Assembly: GCA_937988705.1 (NCBI GenBank)
Contig: CALKIA010000187.1
Coordinates: 1 to 64,000 of the forward strand
Source of the DNA: an uncultured Chloroflexota bacterium
GTDB lineage: Bacteria > Chloroflexota > Anaerolineae > Aggregatilineales > Phototrophicaceae
Reading direction: 5' to 3'
Length of the DNA stretch: 64,000 nucleotides
Part shown: piece after piece, positions 34,676 through 43,035 of the stretch
How positions within the stretch are numbered: position 1 is the first letter of the stretch
How the letters are laid out: each line of letters starts with the position of its first letter
Position numbers and translations under genes: made by a program
The notes under the pieces: model-generated
The model's database searches: none
Told to the model about the DNA's origin: nothing
The model's input: only the letters and a program-made list of their open reading frames with translations

Positions 34676-35605
34676 ATGCCTCAAGTGTTTCTCAGCTACC
34701 GACGGAGCGACTCAGCAGGCCATGCTGGACGGATCTATGATCATCTAGGCAGGCGACTGGGAAAAGATGCGCTATTTATGGACATAGATAGCATCAAGCC
34801 CGGCGAAGATTTTGCGCAGACAATTGAAAAGGCCATTGTCTCCTGCGAGGTTGTCCTTGTGCTAATTGGGCCACATTGGCTATCTGCCTCTGATGGACTT
34901 GGCAATCGACGCCTTGATAATCCCGACGATCCAGTCAGACTAGAGATCATGATGGCACTCCGCCACAAGCTTTGGGTGATTCCGCTTCTGCTGGATAACA
35001 CAAGCATGCCTTCTCCAGCGGATTTTCCTTCCGATCTGACCCCCTTTCTGCTGCGTAATGCCCTTGAGATTTCCAATGAGCGTTTCGAGTACGACATCGA
35101 ACGGCTCGTAACTACACTACTTGAATCTCAATCTCTTGCAGGACTCAGGCGATCGCTTCGTTTGTCCTCCGTATCCGAACAGCGTAGGTTTCGGCGTAAT
35201 TGGATGATTGTGACGTTGTTAGCAAGTGTTTGGTGTCTCGTTACATTGATTTTGTATTGGAGTGCTAACACAAATCCGCCTGATAACTTCCTCACTTCGC
35301 TTACGTGGGCGGTTGTCCTACCGATCACTTACGCTGGATTAACCGCATTTTCGCCGATAACACCCCTTGACGCAGGGTTTTGGGCATTTGGGGTGCATGT
35401 CGTCTATGCCGGCTTGATATGGGGGACCGATGCCTATCGTGAGTACATAGGCGTACTTGAAACCACGCAAGAACTGAGTCTACTCAATCTTGCAGTTTAC
35501 GGCGGGTTCATCCTTATCCCGTCCATACTGGTTGGTCTAGTAATTAGCCTTATCAGTTGGGTATGCCATCGCAGAAATCGAAATCCGCCGCTTCATAGCA
35601 CTTGA
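34676..35605 (+). CDS. TIR-domain protein with four C-terminal membrane helices
   Basis: A 309-residue protein. Residues 1-150 form a TIR domain: VFLSYRRSDSAGHAGRIYDH, LFMDIDSIKPGEDF, VVLVLIGPHWL and DPVRLEIMMAL, where Glu90 fits the catalytic Glu of NAD-cleaving bacterial TIR proteins. Four hydrophobic segments follow (WMIVTLLASVWCLVTLIL, TWAVVLPITYAGLTAF, FWAFGVHVVYAGLIWG, AVYGGFILIPSILVGLVISL). AGGAG at 34663-34667 supports ATG 34676 rather than GTG 34670. It lies in the middle of the radical SAM/WD40 cluster but is flanked by 147 and 81 non-coding bases and a 20-bp direct repeat, so it may be an inserted module. Signalling or defence roles are possible, unproven. Confidence 0.85.
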   Translation: MPQVFLSYRRSDSAGHAGRIYDHLGRRLGKDALFMDIDSIKPGEDFAQTIEKAIVSCEVVLVLIGPHWLSASDGLGNRRLDNPDDPVRLEIMMALRHKLWVIPLLLDNTSMPSPADFPSDLTPFLLRNALEISNERFEYDIERLVTTLLESQSLAGLRRSLRLSSVSEQRRFRRNWMIVTLLASVWCLVTLILYWSANTNPPDNFLTSLTWAVVLPITYAGLTAFSPITPLDAGFWAFGVHVVYAGLIWGTDAYREYIGVLETTQELSLLNLAVYGGFILIPSILVGLVISLISWVCHRRNRNPPLHST

Positions 35606-35686
35606 TCAGGCCCGATTTCGAGCGTGTGTAGGCATGAAGAAGCGAGCAGATACTCAAAGATAGAAGTTCATATAGGTATCACTTGA

Positions 35687-37084
35687 ATGTTGATCTTGAA
35701 CAACAATGCGCCATCGTCCACGCTCACGTCAATCCTCACGGGTGATCTGCCGGTTTTCGGGCAGACCACCGCCGAGTACACGCTGCTCTATGCGTCGGGG
35801 TGCGTGGTCGCCGCCGCCCCTGACGCGGCGGAGTCGATGATTCAGGCGTTAAGAAAGAGTGTACCGTCGCCGGGTTGGGGCGATACACTGCGTCGTCATG
35901 CCGTTCAAGCTGTGCAGCGCATGGATCAGCAGATACACGCCCCGTTCGCGCCGGAGTGCCTGACGCTCTATCTGCACAACCAGTGCAATCTGGCGTGCGC
36001 CTACTGCTACACCGATCCCGATCACCTAGCGGGTGAGCGTTTGCAGCCCGAAGCGATTGCATCGGCGGCGACGCTGGTTGCGGAAAACTGCCGCGCCAAA
36101 GGACTGCCGCTCACGGTAGTGTTTCACGGCGGCGGAGAACCGAGTCTGTTTCAGGATCAGGTGGAACAGGCACTCGCCCTCGTTGATGAGGCGGCACGCC
36201 GTCACGGACTGCGGCAGTTCCGCTACATTGCCACCAACGGAATCATGCCGGAAACGAAAGTGCGCTGGTTAGCCGACCGCTTTGACCTGATCGGGCTGTC
36301 ATGCGATGGCACGCCCGATATTCAGGATCGCCAGCGTCCGCGTCATGGCGGCGGCGGAACATCCGCCGCGATGGAACGGACGGCGCGCGGTCTACGAGAT
36401 ATCGGCAAGCCATTTCATATCCGCGTGACGATCACCCGTGCATCAATGCGCCGCCAAGCCGAAATCGCCGCTTATCTATGTCAAGTGCTTGCGCCGGACG
36501 AAATCCATTTTGAGCCAGTCTACTACGGCGGCAAAACGAACGGCGCTTCGGCGCTCGTGGAAGTCGAAGCTCGGGCATTCGTGGAGGAATTTCTTGCCGC
36601 ACAGACGATCGCGCAGCAGCACGGCATTTCGCTCACCTGCTCCGGCAGTCGCGTTAACGCCATTCACGGCGCATACTGTCATGTCTTCCGGCAGGTTTTG
36701 AACCTCGTCCCGTCGGGGACGGCGACCGCGTGTTTCAAGCTGACGCGGCGCGAACAGCTTGAGCGGCACAACGCGCAGATCGGGGATTTCAGCAGCGAAG
36801 CTGGTTTCATGCTCGATCAGCGCCAGATTTCAGACTTGCGCGAACAACTTGGCGCGCTGCCTGATGCTTGCATAGACTGTTTCAATCGCTTCCACTGTAC
36901 CCGTTCCTGTCCGGATGAGTGCCTCCTATCCGGTTCCGTTGATGCGCAGTCGAGTTTTCGCTGTCAGGTGCAGCAGCTTCTCGCCTACCGGCGCGTTCGC
37001 GCTGCCGCCGATGAGGTGTGGTCGCAGCGACGCGGAGAATCGATTGTCGGAGTCCACCTTGACCACGCTGAAGGAGTATCATAA
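35687..37084 (+). CDS. Radical SAM/SPASM peptide-maturase-like enzyme C
   Basis: Third rSAM/SPASM enzyme, 465 residues. N-terminal strand YTLLYASGCVVAAAP is the counterpart of that in enzymes A and B. Cluster motif C100-x3-C104-x2-C107 (NQCNLACAYCYTD), then FHGGGEPS and LIGLSCDGTP. SPASM ligands: GAYCHVFRQVLNLVPSG plus ACFK, then CIDCFNRFHCTRSCPDEC and a last Cys. It is separated from the first part of the cluster only by the TIR module and is coupled to the next gene by a TAATG overlap. The ribosome-binding site is weak. It is closer to enzyme B in overall layout than to A. Confidence 0.88.
   Translation: MLILNNNAPSSTLTSILTGDLPVFGQTTAEYTLLYASGCVVAAAPDAAESMIQALRKSVPSPGWGDTLRRHAVQAVQRMDQQIHAPFAPECLTLYLHNQCNLACAYCYTDPDHLAGERLQPEAIASAATLVAENCRAKGLPLTVVFHGGGEPSLFQDQVEQALALVDEAARRHGLRQFRYIATNGIMPETKVRWLADRFDLIGLSCDGTPDIQDRQRPRHGGGGTSAAMERTARGLRDIGKPFHIRVTITRASMRRQAEIAAYLCQVLAPDEIHFEPVYYGGKTNGASALVEVEARAFVEEFLAAQTIAQQHGISLTCSGSRVNAIHGAYCHVFRQVLNLVPSGTATACFKLTRREQLERHNAQIGDFSSEAGFMLDQRQISDLREQLGALPDACIDCFNRFHCTRSCPDECLLSGSVDAQSSFRCQVQQLLAYRRVRAAADEVWSQRRGESIVGVHLDHAEGVS
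35692..35711 (+). repeat. Right copy of the 20-bp direct repeat around the TIR module
   Basis: Matches 34518-34537 at 18 of 20 positions and falls in codons 3-9 of radical SAM enzyme C. If the repeat arose by insertion or duplication, the PqqD-like gene and enzyme C were once directly adjacent. Confidence 0.7.
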
Positions 37085-38418
37085 TGCTGCTCTCCTCCTT
37101 TGATGAATACTTCCAAAACACCTCTCCGCTGCTCGATCTCGCGCCAGTGCGCGACTCGTGGCTGGCGCTTACACCTACCTATCAGGCTGGCGATTGGATT
37201 CTGCCACTTCCCCCTTGGCGGCATCGCCCTTATTCCAATTCCGGCGAACAGGCGTGGACGATTCTGCGCCGCGATCTCGCGCGAGCAGCTACCGACAAGC
37301 CGTTTTGTATCTATCTCCATGCGCCGTTCTGTTCTGCCAAATGCGGCTTTTGCGATAATTACTCTTTCAAGTTGGGCAATCAGCAGCAGGAACACATCAC
37401 CGCCTACGTGGATCAATTGTGCGCCGAACTGCGCTTGTGGAGTCAGCAGGGGAATCTCAGCCAGCGCCCGGTATCGACCGTTCACATGGGCGGCGGCACA
37501 CCAACGTTTTTAGGGGCTGCGGCTCTGGAACAAATCGCGGCGTGCTGCCGCGAGTGTTTCGCCATTTCTGACGAAACTGAATGGGCGCTCGAATCGACTG
37601 CGCACGATCTGACACCGGAGGTGATCGCCACGATGCATCAGATCGGCTATCGCCGGTTGCACATCGGCGTGCAAACGCTTGAGGATGCGGTGCGTGCGGC
37701 AATCGGACGGCGCTCACGCGCTGGCGATGTGCTGAACAAGATTGAGTCGGTGTTGGCGCTCGGTTGGGTAGTCAGCGTGGATTTGATCTGCGGGCTGCCG
37801 GGGCAGACACTCGATGGTTTCTTAGCCGGTATCGACCATCTGATCCGCATAGGCGTTCACGGTTTCTCCCTCTATGAACTGCTCGTCTACCCGCAGAATC
37901 AACGCTGGGCGGCGCGACATGGACTAGTTGATCCGGATCGCCATCAGCTAAATTTCTGGATGTTTCTCGCGGGGGCGCATCTCTTAGAACAGCGCGGATT
38001 CAAGAAAAATCTCTTTAACCATTGGGCAAATGAACAAGATAAAAACATCTACTTCACTTTCCCGACACGGAACGAAGATCTGTTGGCGATAGGCACCATT
38101 GCTGATGGCATATTTGGCGATTACCGCTATCGTCATCCGCGCTATGCGGACTATCTGCGTTCTGCTTCCGCCACCTCACCGGGGCTAGAAGGTGGGTTGT
38201 TGCACAATGCTTACGAAAAACGCCTTTCTCCATATGTTACGGATTTACTCTCCGCCCGTGGTAGTACGCGCTTTGCAGCGATGGTTCCCCAGCTGATGGA
38301 GATTTGGCACCAACATGGATTGATCACATTGCAAGAGTCCGGCGCATTTGACCTTACACCATCAGGCTCATGGTTTACCGGCAACATGATCGACGAAGTT
38401 TATCAGCAGATCAGGTGA
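37084..38418 (+). CDS. HemN/HemW-like radical SAM protein D
   Basis: A 444-residue member of the HemN-like radical SAM group. Cluster motif C83-x3-C87-x2-C90 (HAPFCSAKCGFCDN), then HMGGGTPTFLG, RRLHIGVQTLED and VDLICGLPGQT, all typical of the family, plus a HemN-type C-terminal domain (GAFDLTPSGSWFTGNMIDEV). HemN-like proteins include coproporphyrinogen dehydrogenases, heme chaperones and class C methyltransferases. With no heme gene nearby and a TAATG overlap with SPASM enzyme C, a tail-modifying (for example methylating) role in this cluster is more plausible. It is the last gene of the apparent 27245-38418 unit. Confidence 0.82.
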   Translation: MLLSSFDEYFQNTSPLLDLAPVRDSWLALTPTYQAGDWILPLPPWRHRPYSNSGEQAWTILRRDLARAATDKPFCIYLHAPFCSAKCGFCDNYSFKLGNQQQEHITAYVDQLCAELRLWSQQGNLSQRPVSTVHMGGGTPTFLGAAALEQIAACCRECFAISDETEWALESTAHDLTPEVIATMHQIGYRRLHIGVQTLEDAVRAAIGRRSRAGDVLNKIESVLALGWVVSVDLICGLPGQTLDGFLAGIDHLIRIGVHGFSLYELLVYPQNQRWAARHGLVDPDRHQLNFWMFLAGAHLLEQRGFKKNLFNHWANEQDKNIYFTFPTRNEDLLAIGTIADGIFGDYRYRHPRYADYLRSASATSPGLEGGLLHNAYEKRLSPYVTDLLSARGSTRFAAMVPQLMEIWHQHGLITLQESGAFDLTPSGSWFTGNMIDEVYQQIR

Positions 38419-38455
38419 CGAAGCCAGCCAACACTTCGTCTGGTCAGTCAATGAA

Positions 38456-38797
38456 CCCTGTATGGTGCGAAAACCCTATCCATTCTCATGTATTCTCGAC
38501 CAAAACCCGATCTCCTCTGGTAAGATAGCGCCTTTCATCGCTCGAATTGGTCACTGCTCTTCATGTTCTGGCACTCCCTTTATCAACTCCTTGCCTTCCT
38601 ACTCGATATGGTACGCATTGTGCGGCAACCGCTCGATCAGAAAGACCTCGAAATCCTATTCCTGCGCCAGCAACTCGCCGTTGTTCGCCGTCGGCAGAAA
38701 CGTGCACCTGGCGCGACATCTTGCACGGTCTCATCCACGATTTTCGCCGCGTCGCTTAGCTTTCCCGTGCGGATATGGTTTTCGCACCCTACACGGG
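38456..38797 (+). mobile_element. Internally deleted, MITE-like IS copy
   Basis: About 25-bp inverted ends: CCCTGTATGGTGCGAAAACC (38456-38475) against the reverse complement of 38772-38797 (core GGTGCGAAAACC). Inside, ATG 38563 opens the normal N-terminus of the rve-type transposase (LYQLLAFLLDMVRIVRQPL, QKDLEILFLRQQLAVVRRRQ). At about 38705 this jumps to the last residues of the protein (RDILHGLIHDFRRVA, another frame). Nearly the whole catalytic domain is lost, but the ends remain, so it could be moved by a related transposase. Confidence 0.7.
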
Positions 38798-39197
38798 ATG
38801 GCTTATGCGATCCAGTCGGAGGAAGTACTCGACATGATGCGGCGTTACGATGTGTTGCCAGTGTAGTGCTATATAAGGAAGCGAAAACCCGTTCACGCCC
38901 TTCACCCCCTTCACTTCTTCCCTCAGGATTTGTGAACGGTGTGAACGGTTCAGGGTCGGAAGAGATTCAGCGCTCTACTAACTCTAGAGATATTTTGCCG
39001 TTCCTATCGGAATGACTTCAGCAATACGATCGCATCTCTGCCTGATTTCTCGCGTGGATAAAGTTTTCATCTACCACAGGTATTTCGATCCTATATGATC
39101 TCGCTGTGAAATGGCGCAAACCAGTCTGGTGTGATTCTGAGTTGAGAGTTTTCTCGCACGAAAAATGGGATTACGTCAAGCGGTGCATTAACTTCGA
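38798..39197. other. Non-coding stretch with imperfect inverted repeat
   Basis: No gene seen. GTGAACGGT occurs twice in a row (38932-38949) and is loosely complementary to CCCGTTCACGCCCTTCACC at 38888-38906, which could form an imperfect stem. Otherwise nothing recognised. Confidence 0.4.
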
Positions 39198-40427
39198 CCC
39201 TGTATGGTGGAAAAACTCTGTCTGACACCGACTATGCCTCAACTAGAAGGGAAGAACGTGCTATGCTTCTCTCCTGTTATTCGATATCGGAGAAGTGATT
39301 CCCTTACCAATGGTCTATCACTTCCTATTGTACTTGACTACGCTCATCTTCGACCTGTTTGCGTCCATCCGCCTTGCACCTGATGAGAAAGACCTGCAGA
39401 TTGCGCTCCTCCAGCAGCAACTCCGCGTGCTGAAGCGCAAAGTCAAGAAGAAACCACGTCTCTCGCGACCTGCGAAGTTGATGCTTATGGCCTTGACGAC
39501 CCATATGCAGCGCCAAACGCAGCAGTGGCAGCAGCGTTTGCGCGAAGCCGTGTGACCGGTTCAACCTGAAACGGTGCTGAACTGGCATCGAGAGCTGGTG
39601 CGTCGGGAATGGGCTTTTCGGCGACCAAACCATGGAGGACGGCCAAAGCTGGATGGCGAGATCGAGGCGCTGATCGTGCGGAATGTGCGCGAGAACCGCG
39701 CATGGGGTACGACAAAATCCAAGGCGAGTTGTTGAAATTCGGTTTCGTCGTCGATCCAACGACTGTCAAGAACGTCCTGCGCCGCCATCATCTCCTGCCC
39801 GCGCCCCAACGCGGTCAGGGTTCGTGGCGGACGTTTCTGAACCACTATCGACAGCAGCTGCTCGCGTGCGATTTCTTCACCGTCGAAACGCTGCATCGGC
39901 AAACGGTGTATGTCCTCTTCTTCATCGAGCTGGGAACTCGCCGTGTTCAGGTCGTCGGTTGTACCGAACATCCCACTTCCGCTTGGGTCACGCAACAAGC
40001 CCGGCAACTCTGTTGGTCGGTCGAAGGGCGCCAGCCAACGGTGCGTTATCTCCTTCATGATCACGATACCAAATTTCCTGCCTCCTTCGATCAGGTATTT
40101 GCTGCCCAGCAGATCGACGTCATCCACACTCCCATTCGAGCCCCGAATGCCAATGCGTTTGCCGAACGCTGAGTGCGTTCAGTTCGTCAAGAGTGTCTTG
40201 ACCATCTGCTGATTTTGAATCAGCGGCATCTTGTCCATGTCCTCACCGAATACATCGACTATTACAATGTGCCTCGTCCTCATCAAGGACTCGATCAGCA
40301 AGCGCCTATTGCCATACCACGATCTCCGCAAGGAGTCATCCGATGCCGCGATGTTCTCGGAGGTGTTTTGCACGATTATTACGGCGAGGCTGCTTGAATT
40401 CCCCTCGGGTAAGGTTTTTCCACCTTT
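39198..40427 (+). mobile_element. rve-type IS element, copy 1 (decayed)
   Basis: Left end near 39198 (CCCTGTATGGTGGAAAAAC) and right end near 40409-40427 share the inverted core GGTGGAAAAAC. It contains one broken transposase gene. From about 39820 rightwards it is identical to the second copy, because it lies inside the large tandem duplication. Confidence 0.65.
39310..40397 (+). pseudogene. rve/DDE transposase, copy 1, three lesions
   Basis: Compared with the copy at 46759, this gene has a TGA in place of a Phe codon at 39553-39555, a one-base loss near 39695 (start is offset by one base from the duplicate), and a TGA in place of the expected Trp in FAER-W-VRSVRQE at 40170-40172. Conserved catalytic blocks are visible: CDFFTVET (Asp), LLHDHDTKFP (Asp), APNANAFAER (Glu), then RPHQGLDQQAP. 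The family resembles IS3/IS481-type integrase-fold transposases with an N-terminal hydrophobic/coiled segment. It is inactive by sequence. Confidence 0.8.
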
Positions 40428-40827
40428 CACTCTATCCTCTTTTCAGAGTTGAGCGAGAAGACTCATACAGTCTGCATCACGACTATCGACGAAGTGCTTG
40501 ATTCCTGTTTTCTCCCTCAAATGCGCTAAGTAGCCAGCACAACCCGTTTTCCACAGCTTCTATACACTGTTTGAGATACTGTTGGGCATCGACTGGATCG
40601 ATTAAGCTAGCAGTGGATGCGGCGGGTCTGGCGCTAGGCTTACACCAGAGCGTGCTTTGTATTTAGCGTTCTCGAGTGCTTTTCTGATCTTTCTCTGGTC
40701 TGCATTCACTAATTCCTACATTAGGTGTTTTGATAGAATGAAATCCATTGCGCATCCTCTGTGTTGTATCAGTTCATCAAGTGTTCGGTTTGGAACCCGA
40801 TATTATCAGATTCGCTGCGGACAAAGC
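40428..40827. other. Non-coding stretch downstream of the ABC operon
   Basis: No gene recognised between the IS right end and the end of the minus-strand operon; small open frames have no family features. No clear T-run terminator for the operon was found. Its duplicate is 47878-48277. Confidence 0.4.
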
Positions 40828-41682
40828 TTATCCTATTCGAGGAGGTTTGTTGCGCTGGCGGGTCAACAGTAAATATGCATCCTCCAACGTTGCATCGACG
40901 CTTACAGCCTCCAGATGAGATGGGCGCTTGAGGGAGCGGACGATGCAGTAATCTCCCTGTGGGGTGATGCGAACAATCGATTCTGGCATTGTTAGCCGTG
41001 ACAATTGCTCAATAGGTAGTCGAAGTTCATAAATCTGTCCGGCAGCTGCGGCACACAGCGTCTCGATGTCGCCAGCGTACAAAATATGACCGTCCTGCAG
41101 AATGATGACAGTCTGAGCCAGTCGTTCCGCCTCTTCGGGGAGATGTGTGCTAAAAATCGTCAATCCACTGTATTTCTTCACTAGACGATGGACGTTCTCT
41201 CGTTCCGTGACATCTAAACCGCGACTGAGCTCATCCAGCAGCAGCAGGCGGGGCTGGTTGAGCAGCGCTTGCGCGATCCCCACACGGCGCATTTGCCCGC
41301 TGGAAAGCTGGCGGAAGGGGTGATCTGCGAGGTCATCTAAATGCAGTGCGGCTAACACGCTTGCCGGGCTGCCGCCTCGCAGTCGAGCGAGATAGGTCAG
41401 GAGTTTGCGCGGTGTCAGGGCGGCGGGCAGTTCTACATCTTGCGGCAAGTAACCGATCTGCGTCCGCAGCGCGCGCTGATCGTGCCCGTAGTGCTGCCCC
41501 TCAAAGGACAATTCGCCGGCATCCGGCTGACACAACGTTGCCAATACCCGCAGCAGCGTCGATTTTCCTGACCCATTCGCCCCCAATAGGGCAACCACCC
41601 CGTCCGACAAGGTGAAGCTCACGTCTTGAAGTGCAACTTGTGAGCCATAGCGTTTACTCAGATTGCGGACGATCAGTGCCAT
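40828..41682 (-). CDS. ABC transporter ATPase (operon copy 1, last gene)
   Basis: ABC-2-type export ATPase, 284 residues: Walker A GANGSGKST (residues 34-42), Q-loop IGYLPQDVELP, signature LSSGQMRRVGIAQ, Walker B RLLLLDELSRGLD (with Leu-Ser in place of the usual Pro-Thr) and H-loop IFSTHLPEEAE. It overlaps the preceding membrane-protein gene by 10 bases. The operon has a second ATPase as its first gene, so there are either two half-transporters or a heterodimer. Substrate unknown. Confidence 0.85.
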   Translation of the reverse strand: MALIVRNLSKRYGSQVALQDVSFTLSDGVVALLGANGSGKSTLLRVLATLCQPDAGELSFEGQHYGHDQRALRTQIGYLPQDVELPAALTPRKLLTYLARLRGGSPASVLAALHLDDLADHPFRQLSSGQMRRVGIAQALLNQPRLLLLDELSRGLDVTERENVHRLVKKYSGLTIFSTHLPEEAERLAQTVIILQDGHILYAGDIETLCAAAAGQIYELRLPIEQLSRLTMPESIVRITPQGDYCIVRSLKRPSHLEAVSVDATLEDAYLLLTRQRNKPPRIG

Positions 41683-42506
41683 TGTGTCAGTGAACGCCCC
41701 GACTCGTAAATCAGGAACAACCCAGCTATCAATACTATCGCTGCTAGGAGCGGCAGCGTGCTGGATAAGCTGAGATGGGCGATAATCGTGCTGGCGTTCG
41801 GTATATCAATGGAGGTCGCCAGCACGATCTCGCGCCACCCCCCGAACACCAGCAGTCCCCACACGAGCATCGGCGCGATCACCCCAGCGAAATTGTTCCA
41901 ACGGACTGAACAGAACAAGGCAATTCCGACTACGCCCAGCATCGGCCCGAACCAGATGAGCAGCAGTCGCCACAGGACGATCTGCAACCCTTGTGTCCAG
42001 ACCACCAACAAAAGCAGCAGGGCGACTGTACCCGTCAGCGCCAAGATGAGCGCCAAGCGGATATAGAGAAATTCGAGCGGCTGGATCTGACTGAGCTGCT
42101 CAAACTCCCACAGGGTGCGCGTTGCTGGACGAAAGAGATAGGCTACGCCGATGACAGCGATCAAAGGGGAGAGGACGACCAGACAGAGAGTCGCTTCTGC
42201 CCCGCCGACGCCGATACTGAGCAGCACCCCGATCAGCATAACCAACCCGCTCGACCACCAGAACGGCGCTTCTAACAGGCTCATCTGCGCCCATGCTAAG
42301 CGCAGCCAATCGCGTACCCCTCGGCGGGGGAACATCGGGACAGGCAGCGGTAATTCGGTACGCTGTTTTTCCAGCAGAGGCGTGATTGCTGCCAGCAATC
42401 GTCCCGTATCGGGTTCTGCGACAGCATACTGCTCTAAACGCGCGATCAATGGTTGCACATCGCCCAATTCAGCGCGTTCCTCCGGCGACAAATCATGTTC
42501 AATCAT
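41673..42506 (-). CDS. Membrane protein, putative anti-sigma factor or ABC-2 component (copy 1)
   Basis: A 277-residue protein. A soluble acidic N-terminus (IEHDLSPEERAELGDVQPLI) precedes about six hydrophobic helices from residue 75 (WWSSGLVMLIGVLLSIGVGG, LILALTGTVALLLLLVVW, PLLAAIVLIAGLFLIYES). It overlaps the sigma-factor gene upstream by 8 bases and the ATPase downstream by 10. Position directly after an ECF sigma gene suggests a membrane anti-sigma; the following ATPase suggests it may instead be, or also be, the membrane partner of that ATPase. No zinc-binding anti-sigma motif is seen. Confidence 0.6.
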   Translation of the reverse strand: MIEHDLSPEERAELGDVQPLIARLEQYAVAEPDTGRLLAAITPLLEKQRTELPLPVPMFPRRGVRDWLRLAWAQMSLLEAPFWWSSGLVMLIGVLLSIGVGGAEATLCLVVLSPLIAVIGVAYLFRPATRTLWEFEQLSQIQPLEFLYIRLALILALTGTVALLLLLVVWTQGLQIVLWRLLLIWFGPMLGVVGIALFCSVRWNNFAGVIAPMLVWGLLVFGGWREIVLATSIDIPNASTIIAHLSLSSTLPLLAAIVLIAGLFLIYESGRSLTQWH

Positions 42507-43035
42507 GGATCACCTCGGTGAGCGCTAAAAAACCTTTCATCTGCTTCAGGGCATGGAACAGGCGGCTTTTCACCGTGCCGACCGGCGTGTGCGTCACATC
42601 CGCGATTTCGTCCAGCTTCAGATCATGGTAGAAACGCAAAATCAGCACCTCGCGGTGATCGGGCGACAATTTTGCCAGCGCCTGAATGACCGTTTCCCGA
42701 TCATGGGCGGCAAAACCAGTGTCATCGGAAAAAACCTCCGCCTGTTCCTCAAAATCAGCGGCACGCTCGTAACGGTAGCGAGCGGACTTGAAATAGTCGC
42801 GTGCCAGATTCCGCGCCACAGTATAGGCCCATGACTTGAAGTGTGTCGGCGGCACGCCTTGATAGGTGAGCAGGCGTGTAAACGTTTCTTGCGTCAAATC
42901 GTCGGCCAGCGCCACATCACCGGTAAAACGACACAAGAACTTGTATAGAGGAACGTGATAACGCTGGACCAATTCGATGAGTGCGGCCTCATTCCCGTGA
43001 AGCACCTGTCGATACAGCGTTTCATCGTCCAACAT
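42499..43035 (-). CDS. ECF-type sigma-70 factor (operon copy 1)
   Basis: A 178-residue extracytoplasmic-function sigma factor. Region 2 (LIELVQRYHVPLYKFLCRF, ADDLTQETFTRLL, KSWAYTVARNLARDYFKS) binds core and the -10 element; region 4 (LSPDHREVLILRFYHDLKLD, then TPVGTVKSRLFHALKQMKG) binds -35. The frame extends to 43077, but GGAGGGG lies just before the ATG whose first base is 43035. It overlaps the preceding membrane gene by 14 bases. An ECF factor inside an ABC operon probably drives the operon itself or stress genes, controlled by the membrane protein encoded next. Confidence 0.9.
   Translation of the reverse strand: MLDDETLYRQVLHGNEAALIELVQRYHVPLYKFLCRFTGDVALADDLTQETFTRLLTYQGVPPTHFKSWAYTVARNLARDYFKSARYRYERAADFEEQAEVFSDDTGFAAHDRETVIQALAKLSPDHREVLILRFYHDLKLDEIADVTHTPVGTVKSRLFHALKQMKGFLALTEVIHD

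Noticed and set aside
34676..35605. TIR gene plus WD40 proteins as a recognised antiphage defence system
   Set aside because: The WD40 proteins carry Tat export signals and the cluster matches no defence system I can name; only the TIR domain itself is supported.
37084..38418. HemN-like protein as a heme biosynthesis gene
   Set aside because: No heme genes nearby, and translation is coupled to a SPASM maturase; kept only as a family label.
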